Source of the DNA: an uncultured Mycoplasmatota bacterium
Lineage (GTDB): Bacteria > Bacillota_I > Bacilli_A > RF39 > UBA660
DNA: 51,391 nt
Direction of reading: 5' to 3'
Assembly (NCBI GenBank): GCA_947056845.1
Contig: CAMSCJ010000013.1
Span: 1-51,391, forward strand
Part shown: one piece after another, positions 26,341 to 34,666 of the stretch
Layout: the number at the start of each line of letters is the position of its first letter
Numbering within the stretch: the stretch's first letter is position 1
Position numbers and translations under genes: made by a program
Notes under the pieces: generated by a model
What the model saw: only the letters and a program-made list of their open reading frames with translations
Database searches by the model: none
Told to the model about the DNA's origin: nothing

Positions 26341-27162
26341 TTATAAATTATTTGCTATTTCGACAAATATATCAATAGATAATTGTTCAGCTCTTACACT
26401 TAAATCAAAACCATAATTTTTTAAAATAGTTTCTATTTTATTTAAATCATAGCCTCGTAAATTATTTCTTATTGTTTTTCGCTTCTGAACAAAACTATCT
26501 TTAATTAATTTATAAAAAACATCTTCATTTTTAACACTATAATTGTTACTTTTTTTTGAAAACTGAATAACAATACTATCAACATTAGGTTTTGGTAAAA
26601 ATACATTTCGACTAACATCCATTAATTTTTTTATATCGTAATGATAATTTAAAAAGATTGATAGAGAATTGTATTCTTTGGTATTGGGTTTAGCTTTAAA
26701 CCTATCACCAACCTCTTTTTGAACCATAACAACAATTTTATCGACATCTAATTTGTCTTCAATAATTTTCATAATAATTGGTGTGGTAATATAATATGGT
26801 AGATTAGCAATAACATACAATTCTTGATATTTATATTTTTTAATATCATCTAATACTTTGGCCTTTAAAAAATCTTTATAAATGATTTCAACATTATGTT
26901 TATCTTTTAATGTAATATCTAATATTTCCTTTAAACTTTCATCAATTTCATAACATAAGACATTTTTAGCCTTATCCGCTAATTTAGTTGTTAATGCCCC
27001 TGCTCCGACGCCTATTTCAATAATTAATGTTTCAGCACCTATTTCAGATTTATTGATAATAGCATTAATAATATTTTCATCAATAATAAAGTTTTGACCA
27101 AATTTCTTTTTAAAATTGAAATCATTTTCTTCAATAAGATTTTTTAAGTCCTTTAATTGCAC
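26341..27162 (-). CDS. ksgA: 16S rRNA dimethyladenosine transferase KsgA/RsmA
   Basis: A 273-residue SAM-dependent methyltransferase: KKFGQNFIIDENI, SAM motif I IEIGVGAGALT, and motif IV NLPYYITTP. The C-terminal lobe contains QKRKTIRNNLRGY. It dimethylates two adjacent adenines near the 3' end of 16S rRNA. The start is GTG with GGATGTG upstream, and TATAAT lies at the end of the preceding intergenic gap. The usual upstream neighbour rnmV is absent; an Rpn-type gene stands in its place. Confidence 0.95.
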   Translation of the reverse strand: MQLKDLKNLIEENDFNFKKKFGQNFIIDENIINAIINKSEIGAETLIIEIGVGAGALTTKLADKAKNVLCYEIDESLKEILDITLKDKHNVEIIYKDFLKAKVLDDIKKYKYQELYVIANLPYYITTPIIMKIIEDKLDVDKIVVMVQKEVGDRFKAKPNTKEYNSLSIFLNYHYDIKKLMDVSRNVFLPKPNVDSIVIQFSKKSNNYSVKNEDVFYKLIKDSFVQKRKTIRNNLRGYDLNKIETILKNYGFDLSVRAEQLSIDIFVEIANNL

Positions 27163-27196
27163 AGTATCACATCCAATATTTATTATATCATCTAAA

Positions 27197-27228
27197 TTTA
27201 AAAAAAATATAGATTTAAACTATATTTT
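27197..27228 (-). terminator. Terminator of the Rpn-type gene
   Basis: AAAATATAG pairs with CTATATTTT around TTTAAAT, followed by further U residues on the minus strand. Confidence 0.65.
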
Positions 27229-27240
27229 CAAATTTTACAT

Positions 27241-28158
27241 TTAATATAAGGTACTTATTTGCTCTTTCGTAAGTCCTGTTACATCGATTATAAAGTCCAT
27301 ATCAACATTTTTACTAATTAAATTTTTGGCAATCTCTAATTGTTTGCTCCTTTCACCAGATTTTTCGCCACTGCTAAATCCATTATTAAATCCATTATTG
27401 AATCCTTCTTCTTTTGCCTCAGCTATATAAGTATTATATTCTAATTCTTTTTTGGATAATTTTGTATATAATCCAATATATTCGTCATCACTGCATAACA
27501 TTTCTACTTCACTCATAAATTCTTCACCTCTTTCACTCCCTAGTAAATAAATAGATAAATTATATAATTCATCCTGTTTTTTTGTCATTAATAAGCGACA
27601 CCACTTTGATAACTTGTCGTTAATATTGTAGCACATCTTGCTACCTAATACAAGGTCTACCATATCTATTCTAAATTTTGTTGTTAAAATTTTTTTATTT
27701 TCTATATCTGCTAAATAATACTTATTTACTAGTTTTTCTTTATTACATCGAAAATTATTTAAATTTATCTGTATTGTATCATCTATGTCTTTATAATCAT
27801 TATTCCCGTATTCTAACTCTCCACCATGTATTTTACAAGCAAAAACAATATTACGTTCTATTATACCTATCGATTTTCTTTCATTAGAAAGTTCAATATT
27901 GATTAATTTCCCATTATAATTTAAAACTAAATCAACTTCATTACTAGCTTCTCTTTTATTATTAATTAATAATTTTCTTTTTAATATTTTTAAATTGCCT
28001 TTAACACTACTAAGAGGTATTTCTAAATAATCCGATAAAAAAACTTCTAAGACATAAATATTTTTTTCTTTATTAAATATAGTTGTAAACATAAAATCCA
28101 TATTTAAAGGAATTGTTTCATTATTCTTTAATCTAGCTTTCCTTATATAAGTTGCCAT
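27241..28158 (-). CDS. Rpn family PD-(D/E)XK nuclease/putative transposase
   Basis: A 305-residue protein. The N-terminal half fits the PD-(D/E)XK_2 (Rpn) family: NMDFMFTTIF, then NEVDLVLNYNGKLINIEL, where Asp and Glu match the metal residues though the usual final Gln is Ser. The C-terminus is the family hallmark: a Gly-rich charged segment (GFNNGFNNGFSSGEKSGE) followed by AKNLISKNVDMDFIIDVTGLTKEQISTL. Rpn proteins promote RecA-independent recombination and are often annotated as transposases. AGAGGTGA selects the ATG at 28158 over a GTG nine bases earlier. It sits between the yabE-like gene and ksgA. No terminal inverted repeats were noticed. Confidence 0.8.
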   Translation of the reverse strand: MATYIRKARLKNNETIPLNMDFMFTTIFNKEKNIYVLEVFLSDYLEIPLSSVKGNLKILKRKLLINNKREASNEVDLVLNYNGKLINIELSNERKSIGIIERNIVFACKIHGGELEYGNNDYKDIDDTIQINLNNFRCNKEKLVNKYYLADIENKKILTTKFRIDMVDLVLGSKMCYNINDKLSKWCRLLMTKKQDELYNLSIYLLGSERGEEFMSEVEMLCSDDEYIGLYTKLSKKELEYNTYIAEAKEEGFNNGFNNGFSSGEKSGERSKQLEIAKNLISKNVDMDFIIDVTGLTKEQISTLY

Positions 28159-28318
28159 AATGTTCACCTCTAAAAAATAAATTAACAGATGATTCTATAT
28201 TTGTAAAATTACTGTTTTTCTAAATTTATGATGCCTTTATAGCAGATTTTTTTTATTAAATAACAAATATTTAAAATTTAGTAGGTTTATTTATATGATT
28301 AATATAATTGGCATAAAC

Positions 28319-28342
28319 AAAAAAATCAGAAAATTCTGATTT
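28319..28342 (-). terminator. Terminator of the 3D-domain gene
   Basis: AAATCAGA pairs with TCTGATTT around ATTT and runs into seven U residues, directly after the stop codon. Confidence 0.7.
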
Positions 28343-29035
28343 TTACCAACCCCATCTTTGGACACTAAAAAGTGCTTGATTATTGGAAACATTAGTAACG
28401 CTGGCTTGAGAAGCAAATGCTAAATCAAACCAAACACTACCATTGCTCCACGCATTTCGCATATCATATCCAGTATCAAGAACCACTGCATAGAAAGGAG
28501 CAAGAATTCCATTATCAACTGCTATAATAGTTCCACAAGGGAAAGCACTTGTTGCAGCGGCTAAAATTCTTACCTCACCATACTCTTGATCGATATACGT
28601 TGTTCCATTACTTATTAAACTGTGATTTGTTCCTTCTCTAGTTCGGCAGGAAACATTTCCAACCACACTACATCCTGGACAATCGGGACCATAGCCCGTT
28701 AAACGTCCATAAAAGTAACCTTGATCACCTGTTCCAACTTCGATTACTTCATTAACAACTTCTTTTAAGACTATTTGTGTATTATCATAATTATTGACAT
28801 AAACAATACCATCTTCACCTTTAACTAGCACTTTACTTATATTCGAAGGTATCTTACTATTATATTGATAGATTGTTTCATAATTTATTGTTTGATTTTC
28901 GATGTATGAATTTTTTGTTACATCAGGATTTTTTATTTCTGTATCAACACTATTTAACACGCCAAATAATGATAAAACTGTTACTACTAAAAAGTTAACA
29001 AAATTACCAATTACTTGGATCAAATATATATTCAT
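28343..29035 (-). CDS. 3D domain-containing cell-wall protein (YabE-like)
   Basis: A 230-residue exported protein. An N-terminal hydrophobic segment (residues 7-27) anchors it or serves as signal. VLVKGEDGIVYVNNY resembles part of a G5 domain. The C-terminal 130 residues show the 3D fold: GRLTGYGPDC, GTIIAVDNG, VVLDTGYDMRN and WFDLAF. Related YabE/Sps-type proteins act as resuscitation-promoting, lytic-transglycosylase-like wall enzymes. Four Cys residues in PDCPGC, VSC and FPCG could form disulfides. The position between tatD and ksgA matches yabE of Bacillus. GAGGTGAAAT precedes the ATG. Confidence 0.8.
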   Translation of the reverse strand: MNIYLIQVIGNFVNFLVVTVLSLFGVLNSVDTEIKNPDVTKNSYIENQTINYETIYQYNSKIPSNISKVLVKGEDGIVYVNNYDNTQIVLKEVVNEVIEVGTGDQGYFYGRLTGYGPDCPGCSVVGNVSCRTREGTNHSLISNGTTYIDQEYGEVRILAAATSAFPCGTIIAVDNGILAPFYAVVLDTGYDMRNAWSNGSVWFDLAFASQASVTNVSNNQALFSVQRWGW

Positions 29036-29084
29036 ATTTCACCTCAATTTGTTGCAAGTGCTAAATAAAATTATATCATACTTC

Positions 29085-29837
29085 TTACTTTAAGTCAAAT
29101 TGGGTCTTTGAATTGCTAGTAGTTATTTCTATAACATCAGCAATATCCATATTTTTAATCTCAGCTATTTTTTTAGCTACTAGATAAACATTCTTAGGTT
29201 CGTTTTTTGTACCTCTTAATGGCTCAGGTGCTAAATATGGACTATCTGTCTCTAATAATATATGCTTTAAATCGATGTTTTGTACCACGTCAACTGTTTT
29301 TTTAGCATTTTTGAATGTTACAATACCACCAATTCCTAATTTAGCGCCTTTTTTTATAAATAATTTAGCCATCTCTAAACTTTCCGAAAAACAATGAATA
29401 GTAACATTAACCTGATAAGCATTTTCACTATTTAATATATCATAAGTATCTTGTATCGCATCTCTTGTATGAATAACAATTGGTTTTTGATATTTTAGTG
29501 CTAATTTAATTTGACGAATAAATATTTCCTTTTGTAAATCTTTGTTACATTCATAATGGTAATCTAAACCGATTTCACCAATACCAACTATATGTTTATC
29601 ATTAATATGTTCTTCGATATATTTTAAATGTTCTTCAATATTATCAGTTATTTCTGTTGGATGAATTCCTAAAACACCATATATATTATCATATCTCTTA
29701 CATAAGTCAACAACATCAATATTTGATTCATAATCCGCACCGCTTACAATCATAATATTATCTTTCATATTGTTAATTATATCTAGAACATTTTCATAGT
29801 CGTTATGACTTAAATGACAATGTGAATCTATTAACAT
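29085..29837 (-). CDS. tatD: TatD family metal-dependent DNase
   Basis: A 250-residue amidohydrolase-fold protein. Metal ligands are visible as DSHCHL at the N-terminus, GEIGLDYHY near 95, IHTRDA near 128, IHCFS near 153 and ETDSPYLAPEPLRG near 205. TatD proteins are 3'-5' exonucleases/DNases linked to repair and also reported to process D-Tyr-tRNA. AAGGAGTGG precedes the ATG. The tatD to yabE-like order is conserved. The 690-residue repeat protein intervenes between it and metG. Confidence 0.95.
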   Translation of the reverse strand: MLIDSHCHLSHNDYENVLDIINNMKDNIMIVSGADYESNIDVVDLCKRYDNIYGVLGIHPTEITDNIEEHLKYIEEHINDKHIVGIGEIGLDYHYECNKDLQKEIFIRQIKLALKYQKPIVIHTRDAIQDTYDILNSENAYQVNVTIHCFSESLEMAKLFIKKGAKLGIGGIVTFKNAKKTVDVVQNIDLKHILLETDSPYLAPEPLRGTKNEPKNVYLVAKKIAEIKNMDIADVIEITTSNSKTQFDLK

Positions 29838-29856
29838 AAAACCACTCCTTAGTTAA

Positions 29857-31929
29857 TTAAATACTTTTTGGTTTGTCAATTTCCTTTTTTTGCCTTAAGC
29901 ATTCCTTGGCATATTCAAAATTATTATTGAATAGTGGGCAATAAAAAGCACCACCTATTTTATCAGGTAATTCTAAGCCTTCAGCACTCGTTAAGCTATT
30001 TAAATATAAACTTCCTCCAATTTGACTTGGTAAGTTTAAACCTTCGGCACTTGTTAAACCGCTTAAATCTAAATATCCTCCGATTTGACTAGGCAAGTTT
30101 AAACCTTCGGCACTCGTTAAGCCTCTTAAATCTAAACCTCCTCCGATTTGACTTGGTAAGTTTAAACCTTCAGCACTCGTTAAACCACTTAAATCTAAAC
30201 TTTCTCCGATTTGACTTGGTAAGTTTAAACCTTTCGCACTCGTTAAGCTGCTTAAATTTAAATATCCACCAATTTGACTTGGTAATTTTAAACCTTCAGC
30301 ACTCGTTAAGCTATTTAAATATAAACTTCCTCCAATTTGACTAGGTAAGTTTAAACCTTTCGCACTCGTTAAGCTGCTTAAAATTAAACTTCCTCCGATT
30401 TGAATTGGTAATTCCAAACCTTCGGCACTCGTTAAGCCGCCTAAATATAACCTTCCTCCAATTTGACTAGGCAAGTTTAAACCTTCGGCACTCGTTAAAC
30501 CGCTTAAATCTAAATCTCCTTTGATTTCGCTAGATATGTTTAAACCTTCGGCACTCGTTAAGCCGCTTAAATCTAAATTTCCTCCAATTTGACTTGGTAA
30601 GTTTAAACCTTTCGCACTCGTTAAGCTGCTTAAATCTAAATCTCCTCTAAAATACTTTATATTGCCTTTTAAGGCTTCCTCTTTAGTTAAGGCTATTTCA
30701 TCTTCTTCACAATCAAAAGCATTTGCTAGATCCTTTTTAGAATTATTCCTTCTTTCAATTATTTCTTTTATTCTTGGATCTTTTTCATATCCAAATCCCA
30801 TAATTTCATTATCTATTTCATATAAAAATCTTAAATCATCTTTTGTAAGTTCTACATTATTTTTAAATTTGGTATAAATATATGTCATCATTTTCATATC
30901 TTTGACTTTTTTCTTATATAAATCTTTATCAGGAAATTCTTCTAATTTTTTATCAACAATTTCTTCCATATTCGTTTCTAAATTTTGATTTTCAGCTATA
31001 CCTCTTATTTCCGCAATTGAATTACCTTGCATTCTAATGGCAATTCTAGGACTTGTATAATTTCCGTCTTTATCTTTCGTATAGTATACATAAAAATCGC
31101 CGCCATTTATATGAGAGGTTGCTGTTTCAATTCCACCGGCTGTACACCAACCAGTACCCTTTCCATATATATCATTAAATAATATTTCCGGATTACTACC
31201 TCTAGCATACTTTTTCCATATACCTTCATCACTTTTAAAATTATCTTTTAGAGTTGAATCTATTTGTTTTAAAGCATAAGCATATAATTTTGAAAAACTA
31301 CCGCTATCCAATAATTTTTTTATTTCATTATCATCTATTTCTTGTTTATCTAAATATTTAACTAAATAGGAATAGATAAAAGCGATAACCTCTCTATTTA
31401 TTTCGATAAATGGTTTAGTAGTTCCTATTGTTCTTTTTGTAAATGTATTTGTTTTTTTATCATAAGAGCCTAATTTTAACATTCCTTGAAAAGCATAGTA
31501 TTTAAACCATGTTGGATAATTATTTGTATCTTCACTAACAAAATAGTCTAACCATTTATCTAAAGAATGTTTTTGTTCGGAAATAATATGTTCAATTTCT
31601 AATTTTTTATTTTCTTTAGTATATTCTAAATGTCCATAACCTTCTTCTAAGGCTATCTTTTTTTGTAATTCAAAATAAGATTCGGGAATATTATCTTCTT
31701 TAATAACATAGCTATCATAATAATATTTTTTTAATAGATTTATATCATTACTACTTGTTTTTCTACTATTATCATAAACTCTTTTAGTAATTTTTACTAA
31801 TCTATTAAAATATCTATCTAACTTTTCATTTTTATTGCTAGTCCCATTAGCTGTATGCATTACTATTTCACTATTATGTAAATCTTTATATAATTTATTT
31901 AAAAATTCTAAGCCACTATGTTTATCCAT
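29857..31929 (-). CDS. 690-aa protein with ten 21-residue repeats
   Basis: The N-terminal 425 residues are charged and mostly helical. They contain a compact core, KGTGWCTAGG (residues 259-268), HINGGDFYVYYTKDKDG, SPRIAIRMQG and IRGIAENQN, reminiscent of PcfJ-like and phage proteins with a W-C-[TV]-[AG] motif. A solenoid of ten complete 21-residue units follows (consensus LPSQIGGxLDLSGLTSAEGL), with partial units at both ends. These are leucine-rich-like strands that should form a stacked beta structure for binding. There is no signal peptide. The ATG at 31929 is chosen over one 42 bases upstream because AGGGAG precedes it and an extended -10 (TGTTATAAT) lies in the longer frame. Function is unknown. 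Confidence 0.6.
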   Translation of the reverse strand: MDKHSGLEFLNKLYKDLHNSEIVMHTANGTSNKNEKLDRYFNRLVKITKRVYDNSRKTSSNDINLLKKYYYDSYVIKEDNIPESYFELQKKIALEEGYGHLEYTKENKKLEIEHIISEQKHSLDKWLDYFVSEDTNNYPTWFKYYAFQGMLKLGSYDKKTNTFTKRTIGTTKPFIEINREVIAFIYSYLVKYLDKQEIDDNEIKKLLDSGSFSKLYAYALKQIDSTLKDNFKSDEGIWKKYARGSNPEILFNDIYGKGTGWCTAGGIETATSHINGGDFYVYYTKDKDGNYTSPRIAIRMQGNSIAEIRGIAENQNLETNMEEIVDKKLEEFPDKDLYKKKVKDMKMMTYIYTKFKNNVELTKDDLRFLYEIDNEIMGFGYEKDPRIKEIIERRNNSKKDLANAFDCEEDEIALTKEEALKGNIKYFRGDLDLSSLTSAKGLNLPSQIGGNLDLSGLTSAEGLNISSEIKGDLDLSGLTSAEGLNLPSQIGGRLYLGGLTSAEGLELPIQIGGSLILSSLTSAKGLNLPSQIGGSLYLNSLTSAEGLKLPSQIGGYLNLSSLTSAKGLNLPSQIGESLDLSGLTSAEGLNLPSQIGGGLDLRGLTSAEGLNLPSQIGGYLDLSGLTSAEGLNLPSQIGGSLYLNSLTSAEGLELPDKIGGAFYCPLFNNNFEYAKECLRQKKEIDKPKSI
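29971..30600 (-). repeat. Ten in-frame 63-bp tandem repeats
   Basis: Ten exact-length 63-bp units inside the 690-residue protein gene. The nucleotide sequence is strongly conserved around the part coding for LTSAEGL and LPSQIGG, and variable at the strand residues after GG. Such arrays can change copy number by slippage or recombination. Confidence 0.9.
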
Positions 31930-31957
31930 AAGTATTTCTCCCTTTTTAAATATTATA

Positions 31958-31988
31958 ACAAAAAAAATCATAGTTTGCGCTATGATTT
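31958..31988 (-). terminator. Terminator of the 54-aa membrane protein gene
   Basis: AAATCATAG pairs with CTATGATTT around CGCAAA and runs into eight U residues. The U-tract leads directly into the extended -10 promoter of the repeat-protein gene. Confidence 0.8.
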
Positions 31989-32056
31989 AATTTTTAAATA
32001 TTGGTTATAAAATTATTTTATTAAAATATTACCATTTTTATAATTATTAAAGTATA

Positions 32057-32221
32057 TTAGTTTTTCTTTATGTGCAAATATCTAATTAAAAATATAGTAA
32101 GTGCTACTAAATAAAACACATCTATAAATTTAAAATCAACTAATACACTCCCTAATATTAATAAAAATAGTACAGAATATGGTAATAAAATAACCATATG
32201 TTGTTTCCCTTTTTGTATCAT
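32057..32221 (-). CDS. Small two-helix membrane protein (54 aa)
   Basis: A 54-residue frame starting MIQKGKQHMVILLPYSV and ending LHIKKN. It has two hydrophobic segments (about residues 10-28 and 34-48) separated by VDFKFID, with basic ends on both sides that predict both termini in the cytoplasm. Support: an AGAGGGAT ribosome binding site five bases before the ATG, a promoter at 32260-32288, a strong terminator after it, and no stop in 54 AT-rich codons. It resembles small prophage/holin-like or regulatory membrane proteins in shape only; no family is recognised. Confidence 0.65.
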   Translation of the reverse strand: MIQKGKQHMVILLPYSVLFLLILGSVLVDFKFIDVFYLVALTIFLIRYLHIKKN

Positions 32222-32259
32222 TGATAATCCCTCTTCTATTCTTTTAGCACAACATATTT

Positions 32260-32288
32260 AATATACCAATTTTTATTATATATTTCAA
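32260..32288 (-). promoter_or_regulatory. Promoter of the 54-aa membrane protein
   Basis: TTGAAA at 32283-32288 and TATATT at 32260-32265 are 17 bases apart. Confidence 0.55.
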
Positions 32289-32344
32289 ATGTTATTAGCA
32301 TTTTGTCATCGACAATTTACATCATTTTACACAAAAACTTTATC

Positions 32345-33907
32345 CTATTTTGTCGATAATTCGTCTAATATTTTTTCTTTGTCAATTCTTTCAAATAATG
32401 GCTCAGGATTATTCAAATGAATACCTATATCCATACCAGTAAAATCTTGAATAGAATCATATTGATTATTATCCGTATTCAATTGATGAAAAATTGATGA
32501 AGCTGTATCTGGTAAAAATGCTTGTAGTAAAACAGCGCCATGACGAATAGCTTCTAATAAATTATATAAAACGGTTGCTAATCTATCTTTCTTTGTTTCA
32601 TCTTTAGCAAGAATCCAAGGTGTTGTTTCATCGATATATTTATTAGAACGTTTAAATATGTCAAAAATGGTGTCTATAGCTTCGGCAATCCGATAATTAT
32701 TCATTTTTTCTTCAACAATATCATTTGTGTTAATTACTAAATCTATTAATTCTTTGTCGATATCTGCTTGACTTGTTGGTTCAATTACTTCACCATCAAA
32801 ATATTTATGAGCCATACTAATCGTTCGATTAACTAAATTACCAAGAATATTAGCTAAATCAGAATTATAGCGTTCAATTAATAATTCATTCGTGTAATTA
32901 CCGTCGCTTGAAAATGGTATTTCATGAAGTAAATAATATCTAACAGCATCAACACCAAATGTATTGGCTAAATCATCCGCATAAACAATATTTCCTTTTG
33001 ATTTACTCATTTTATCATTGCCAAATAAAAGCCATGGATGCCCGAATATTTTTTTAGATAATGGTAAATCAAGGGCCATCAAAATAATTGGCCAGTAAAT
33101 TGTATGAAAGCGTAAAATATCTTTGCCTATTAGATGAATATCACAAGGCCAATACTTTTTAAATTCATCACTTTGCTCCTCTAAATCATAACCTAAAAAA
33201 GTAATATAGTTTAAAAGAGCGTCTAACCAAACATAAACGACATGTTTAGGATCAAAATCAACCGTAATTCCCCAATCAAATGTTGTTCTAGAAACACACA
33301 AATCTTGAATACCTGGTTTGATAAAATTGTTTACTATTTCATTTTTTCTTGAGATAGGTTCAATAAAATCTGGATGTTCATCTAAATATTTCTTTAGCCT
33401 TTCACTATAATTACTCAATTTGAAAAAGTAAGATTCTTCTGTTTCTTTATGAACCTCTCTACCACAATCGGGGCATTTGCCATCGACTAATTGTGATTCG
33501 GTAAAAAATGACTCGCATGGTGTACAATAAAGTCCTTCATAGTAACCTTTATAAATATCCCCTTGATCATATAATTTTTTGAAGACTTTAGCAACAACTT
33601 TTTCATGTCCTAAATTCGTTGTTCTAACAAAACGGTCATAACTAGTATTCATTGAATCCCAAATTCTTCGAACTTCTAAAGACATTTCATCAACAAATTC
33701 TTGGGGCTCTTTACCAGCTAAAGTAGCCTTTTCTTCAATTTTTTGACCATGCTCATCCGTACCTGTTTGAAAATAGACATCATAACCTGTTAATCTTTTA
33801 TAACGAGCAATCGCATCAGCTAAAACAATTTCATAAGTATTACCTAAATGAGGTTTTGCTGATGTATACGCAATTGCGGTTGCTATATAAAATTTTTCTT
33901 TTTCCAT
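32345..33907 (-). CDS. metG: Methionyl-tRNA synthetase
   Basis: A 520-residue class I synthetase. The HIGH-type motif is PHLGN at residues 19-23. A zinc knuckle with two Cys-x2-Cys pairs (CTPC and CPDC) lies near 128-150. KMSKSKGN is near 300. WLDALLNY and the anticodon-binding helical domain with NKYIDETTPW follow. The C-terminal EMAP/Trbp111-type tRNA-binding domain of longer enzymes is missing. The ATG at 33907 is chosen because AAAGGAGG precedes it by six bases; a longer in-frame start lies upstream. It is 13 bases downstream of dut, and both are behind a T-box leader whose specifier reads AUG. Confidence 0.97.
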   Translation of the reverse strand: MEKEKFYIATAIAYTSAKPHLGNTYEIVLADAIARYKRLTGYDVYFQTGTDEHGQKIEEKATLAGKEPQEFVDEMSLEVRRIWDSMNTSYDRFVRTTNLGHEKVVAKVFKKLYDQGDIYKGYYEGLYCTPCESFFTESQLVDGKCPDCGREVHKETEESYFFKLSNYSERLKKYLDEHPDFIEPISRKNEIVNNFIKPGIQDLCVSRTTFDWGITVDFDPKHVVYVWLDALLNYITFLGYDLEEQSDEFKKYWPCDIHLIGKDILRFHTIYWPIILMALDLPLSKKIFGHPWLLFGNDKMSKSKGNIVYADDLANTFGVDAVRYYLLHEIPFSSDGNYTNELLIERYNSDLANILGNLVNRTISMAHKYFDGEVIEPTSQADIDKELIDLVINTNDIVEEKMNNYRIAEAIDTIFDIFKRSNKYIDETTPWILAKDETKKDRLATVLYNLLEAIRHGAVLLQAFLPDTASSIFHQLNTDNNQYDSIQDFTGMDIGIHLNNPEPLFERIDKEKILDELSTK

Positions 33908-33920
33908 AAAAACTCCTCCT

Positions 33921-34394
33921 TTAATTAGTTGAACCAATGCCACTAGTTCGTCTATTTTTTATTTCTTCCTCATTATCGACAGTTAAAAACTTAACAAATA
34001 TTCCTTGACATATTCTATCTCCTTTTTTGATTATTAAATCAATTGTTCCCTGATTTTGAATCTTAACAAAAAGATGCCCATCATTATCAGGATTATTATA
34101 ATAATCGCTTTCTACAATTCCTATTTGATTACACATTCGTGTATTATACTTAAATCCTAAGCTACTACGAATCACAATCATAAGCATTTCATCAATATTC
34201 ATATTAACTTTTACACCGGTTGCGATTGTTTTCGTTTCACCAGGTTTTAAAATAAAATCAAATAATGACTCAAAATCATAACCAGCACTATATTTTGTTT
34301 GCCTTTTTGGTAAATTATATTCTTCATATAATTTTTTATCATCAGATATGTCTTTTTTAAACTGTTCAAAACTTATTTTTTCAAAATAACGCAT
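33921..34394 (-). CDS. dut: dUTP diphosphatase (trimeric dUTPase)
   Basis: A 157-residue trimeric-type dUTPase. Motifs in order: AGYDFES (1), RSSLGFK (2), NQIGIVESDYY (3), GDRICQGIF (4) and GIGSTN at the C-terminus (5, here without the usual Phe). It hydrolyses dUTP to dUMP and pyrophosphate, keeping uracil out of DNA and feeding thymidylate synthesis. GAGGTG selects the ATG at 34394; a GTG nine bases earlier is inside that site. It is the first gene of the T-box-controlled dut-metG pair, an unusual partnership. Confidence 0.93.
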   Translation of the reverse strand: MRYFEKISFEQFKKDISDDKKLYEEYNLPKRQTKYSAGYDFESLFDFILKPGETKTIATGVKVNMNIDEMLMIVIRSSLGFKYNTRMCNQIGIVESDYYNNPDNDGHLFVKIQNQGTIDLIIKKGDRICQGIFVKFLTVDNEEEIKNRRTSGIGSTN

Positions 34395-34404
34395 AATACT
34401 CACC

Positions 34405-34472
34405 TCAAAACAAAAAGATACTATAAATTTAAGGGCGAAATAACCGCGGTACCACCTTATTTATAGCATCTT
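34405..34472 (-). terminator. Terminator arm of the T-box leader
   Basis: AAGATGCTATAAAT at 34459-34472 plus AAGG pairs with CCTTAAATTTATAGTATCTT at 34415-34434, enclosing the T-box, and is followed by a U-rich stretch before the dut ribosome binding site. Confidence 0.85.
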
Positions 34473-34630
34473 ACTATATCTTAATTATTTAACGCATAGA
34501 TACGTCTTAATCTAAATATCGATTAAGAAACTCCAGAACCATTCGAAATAATTTTCATTGTCTGTTTTCCAGCAGCACAGACTCTCTATAAATTACTAAT
34601 TATTTTTCTTTCTTTCAAAGTTTTTAAATT
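34405..34630 (-). promoter_or_regulatory. T-box leader (methionine specifier) upstream of dut-metG
   Basis: The 14-base T-box core plus one base, AAGGTGGTACCGCGG, lies at 34444-34458. Upstream are an AGAGAG box, a short stem I (TCTGT/ACAGA), the specifier region GAATGGTTCTGGAG with AUG at 34540-34542 followed by a purine, and two further hairpins. Uncharged Met-tRNA should bind the specifier and the T-box bulge, favouring the antiterminator. Reading the specifier one base later gives UGG (Trp), but AUG fits the metG target and the following purine. Confidence 0.93.
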
Positions 34631-34637
34631 TGTTTGT

Positions 34638-34666
34638 ATTATAACACTTTTTAATTTAATCTTCAA
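34638..34666 (-). promoter_or_regulatory. Promoter of the T-box-dut-metG unit
   Basis: TTGAAG at 34661-34666 and TATAAT at 34638-34643 are exactly 17 bases apart. The -35 box lies inside the end of the spoVT-like gene. Confidence 0.8.

Noticed and set aside
29971..30600. Regular repeats that could suggest a CRISPR array
   Set aside because: The units are 63 bp with no repeat-spacer division, in frame within a long coding sequence, and translate to a protein solenoid.
34539..34541. UGG (Trp) as the T-box specifier
   Set aside because: It is one base off AUG at 34540-34542. AUG is followed by the expected purine and fits the downstream metG.
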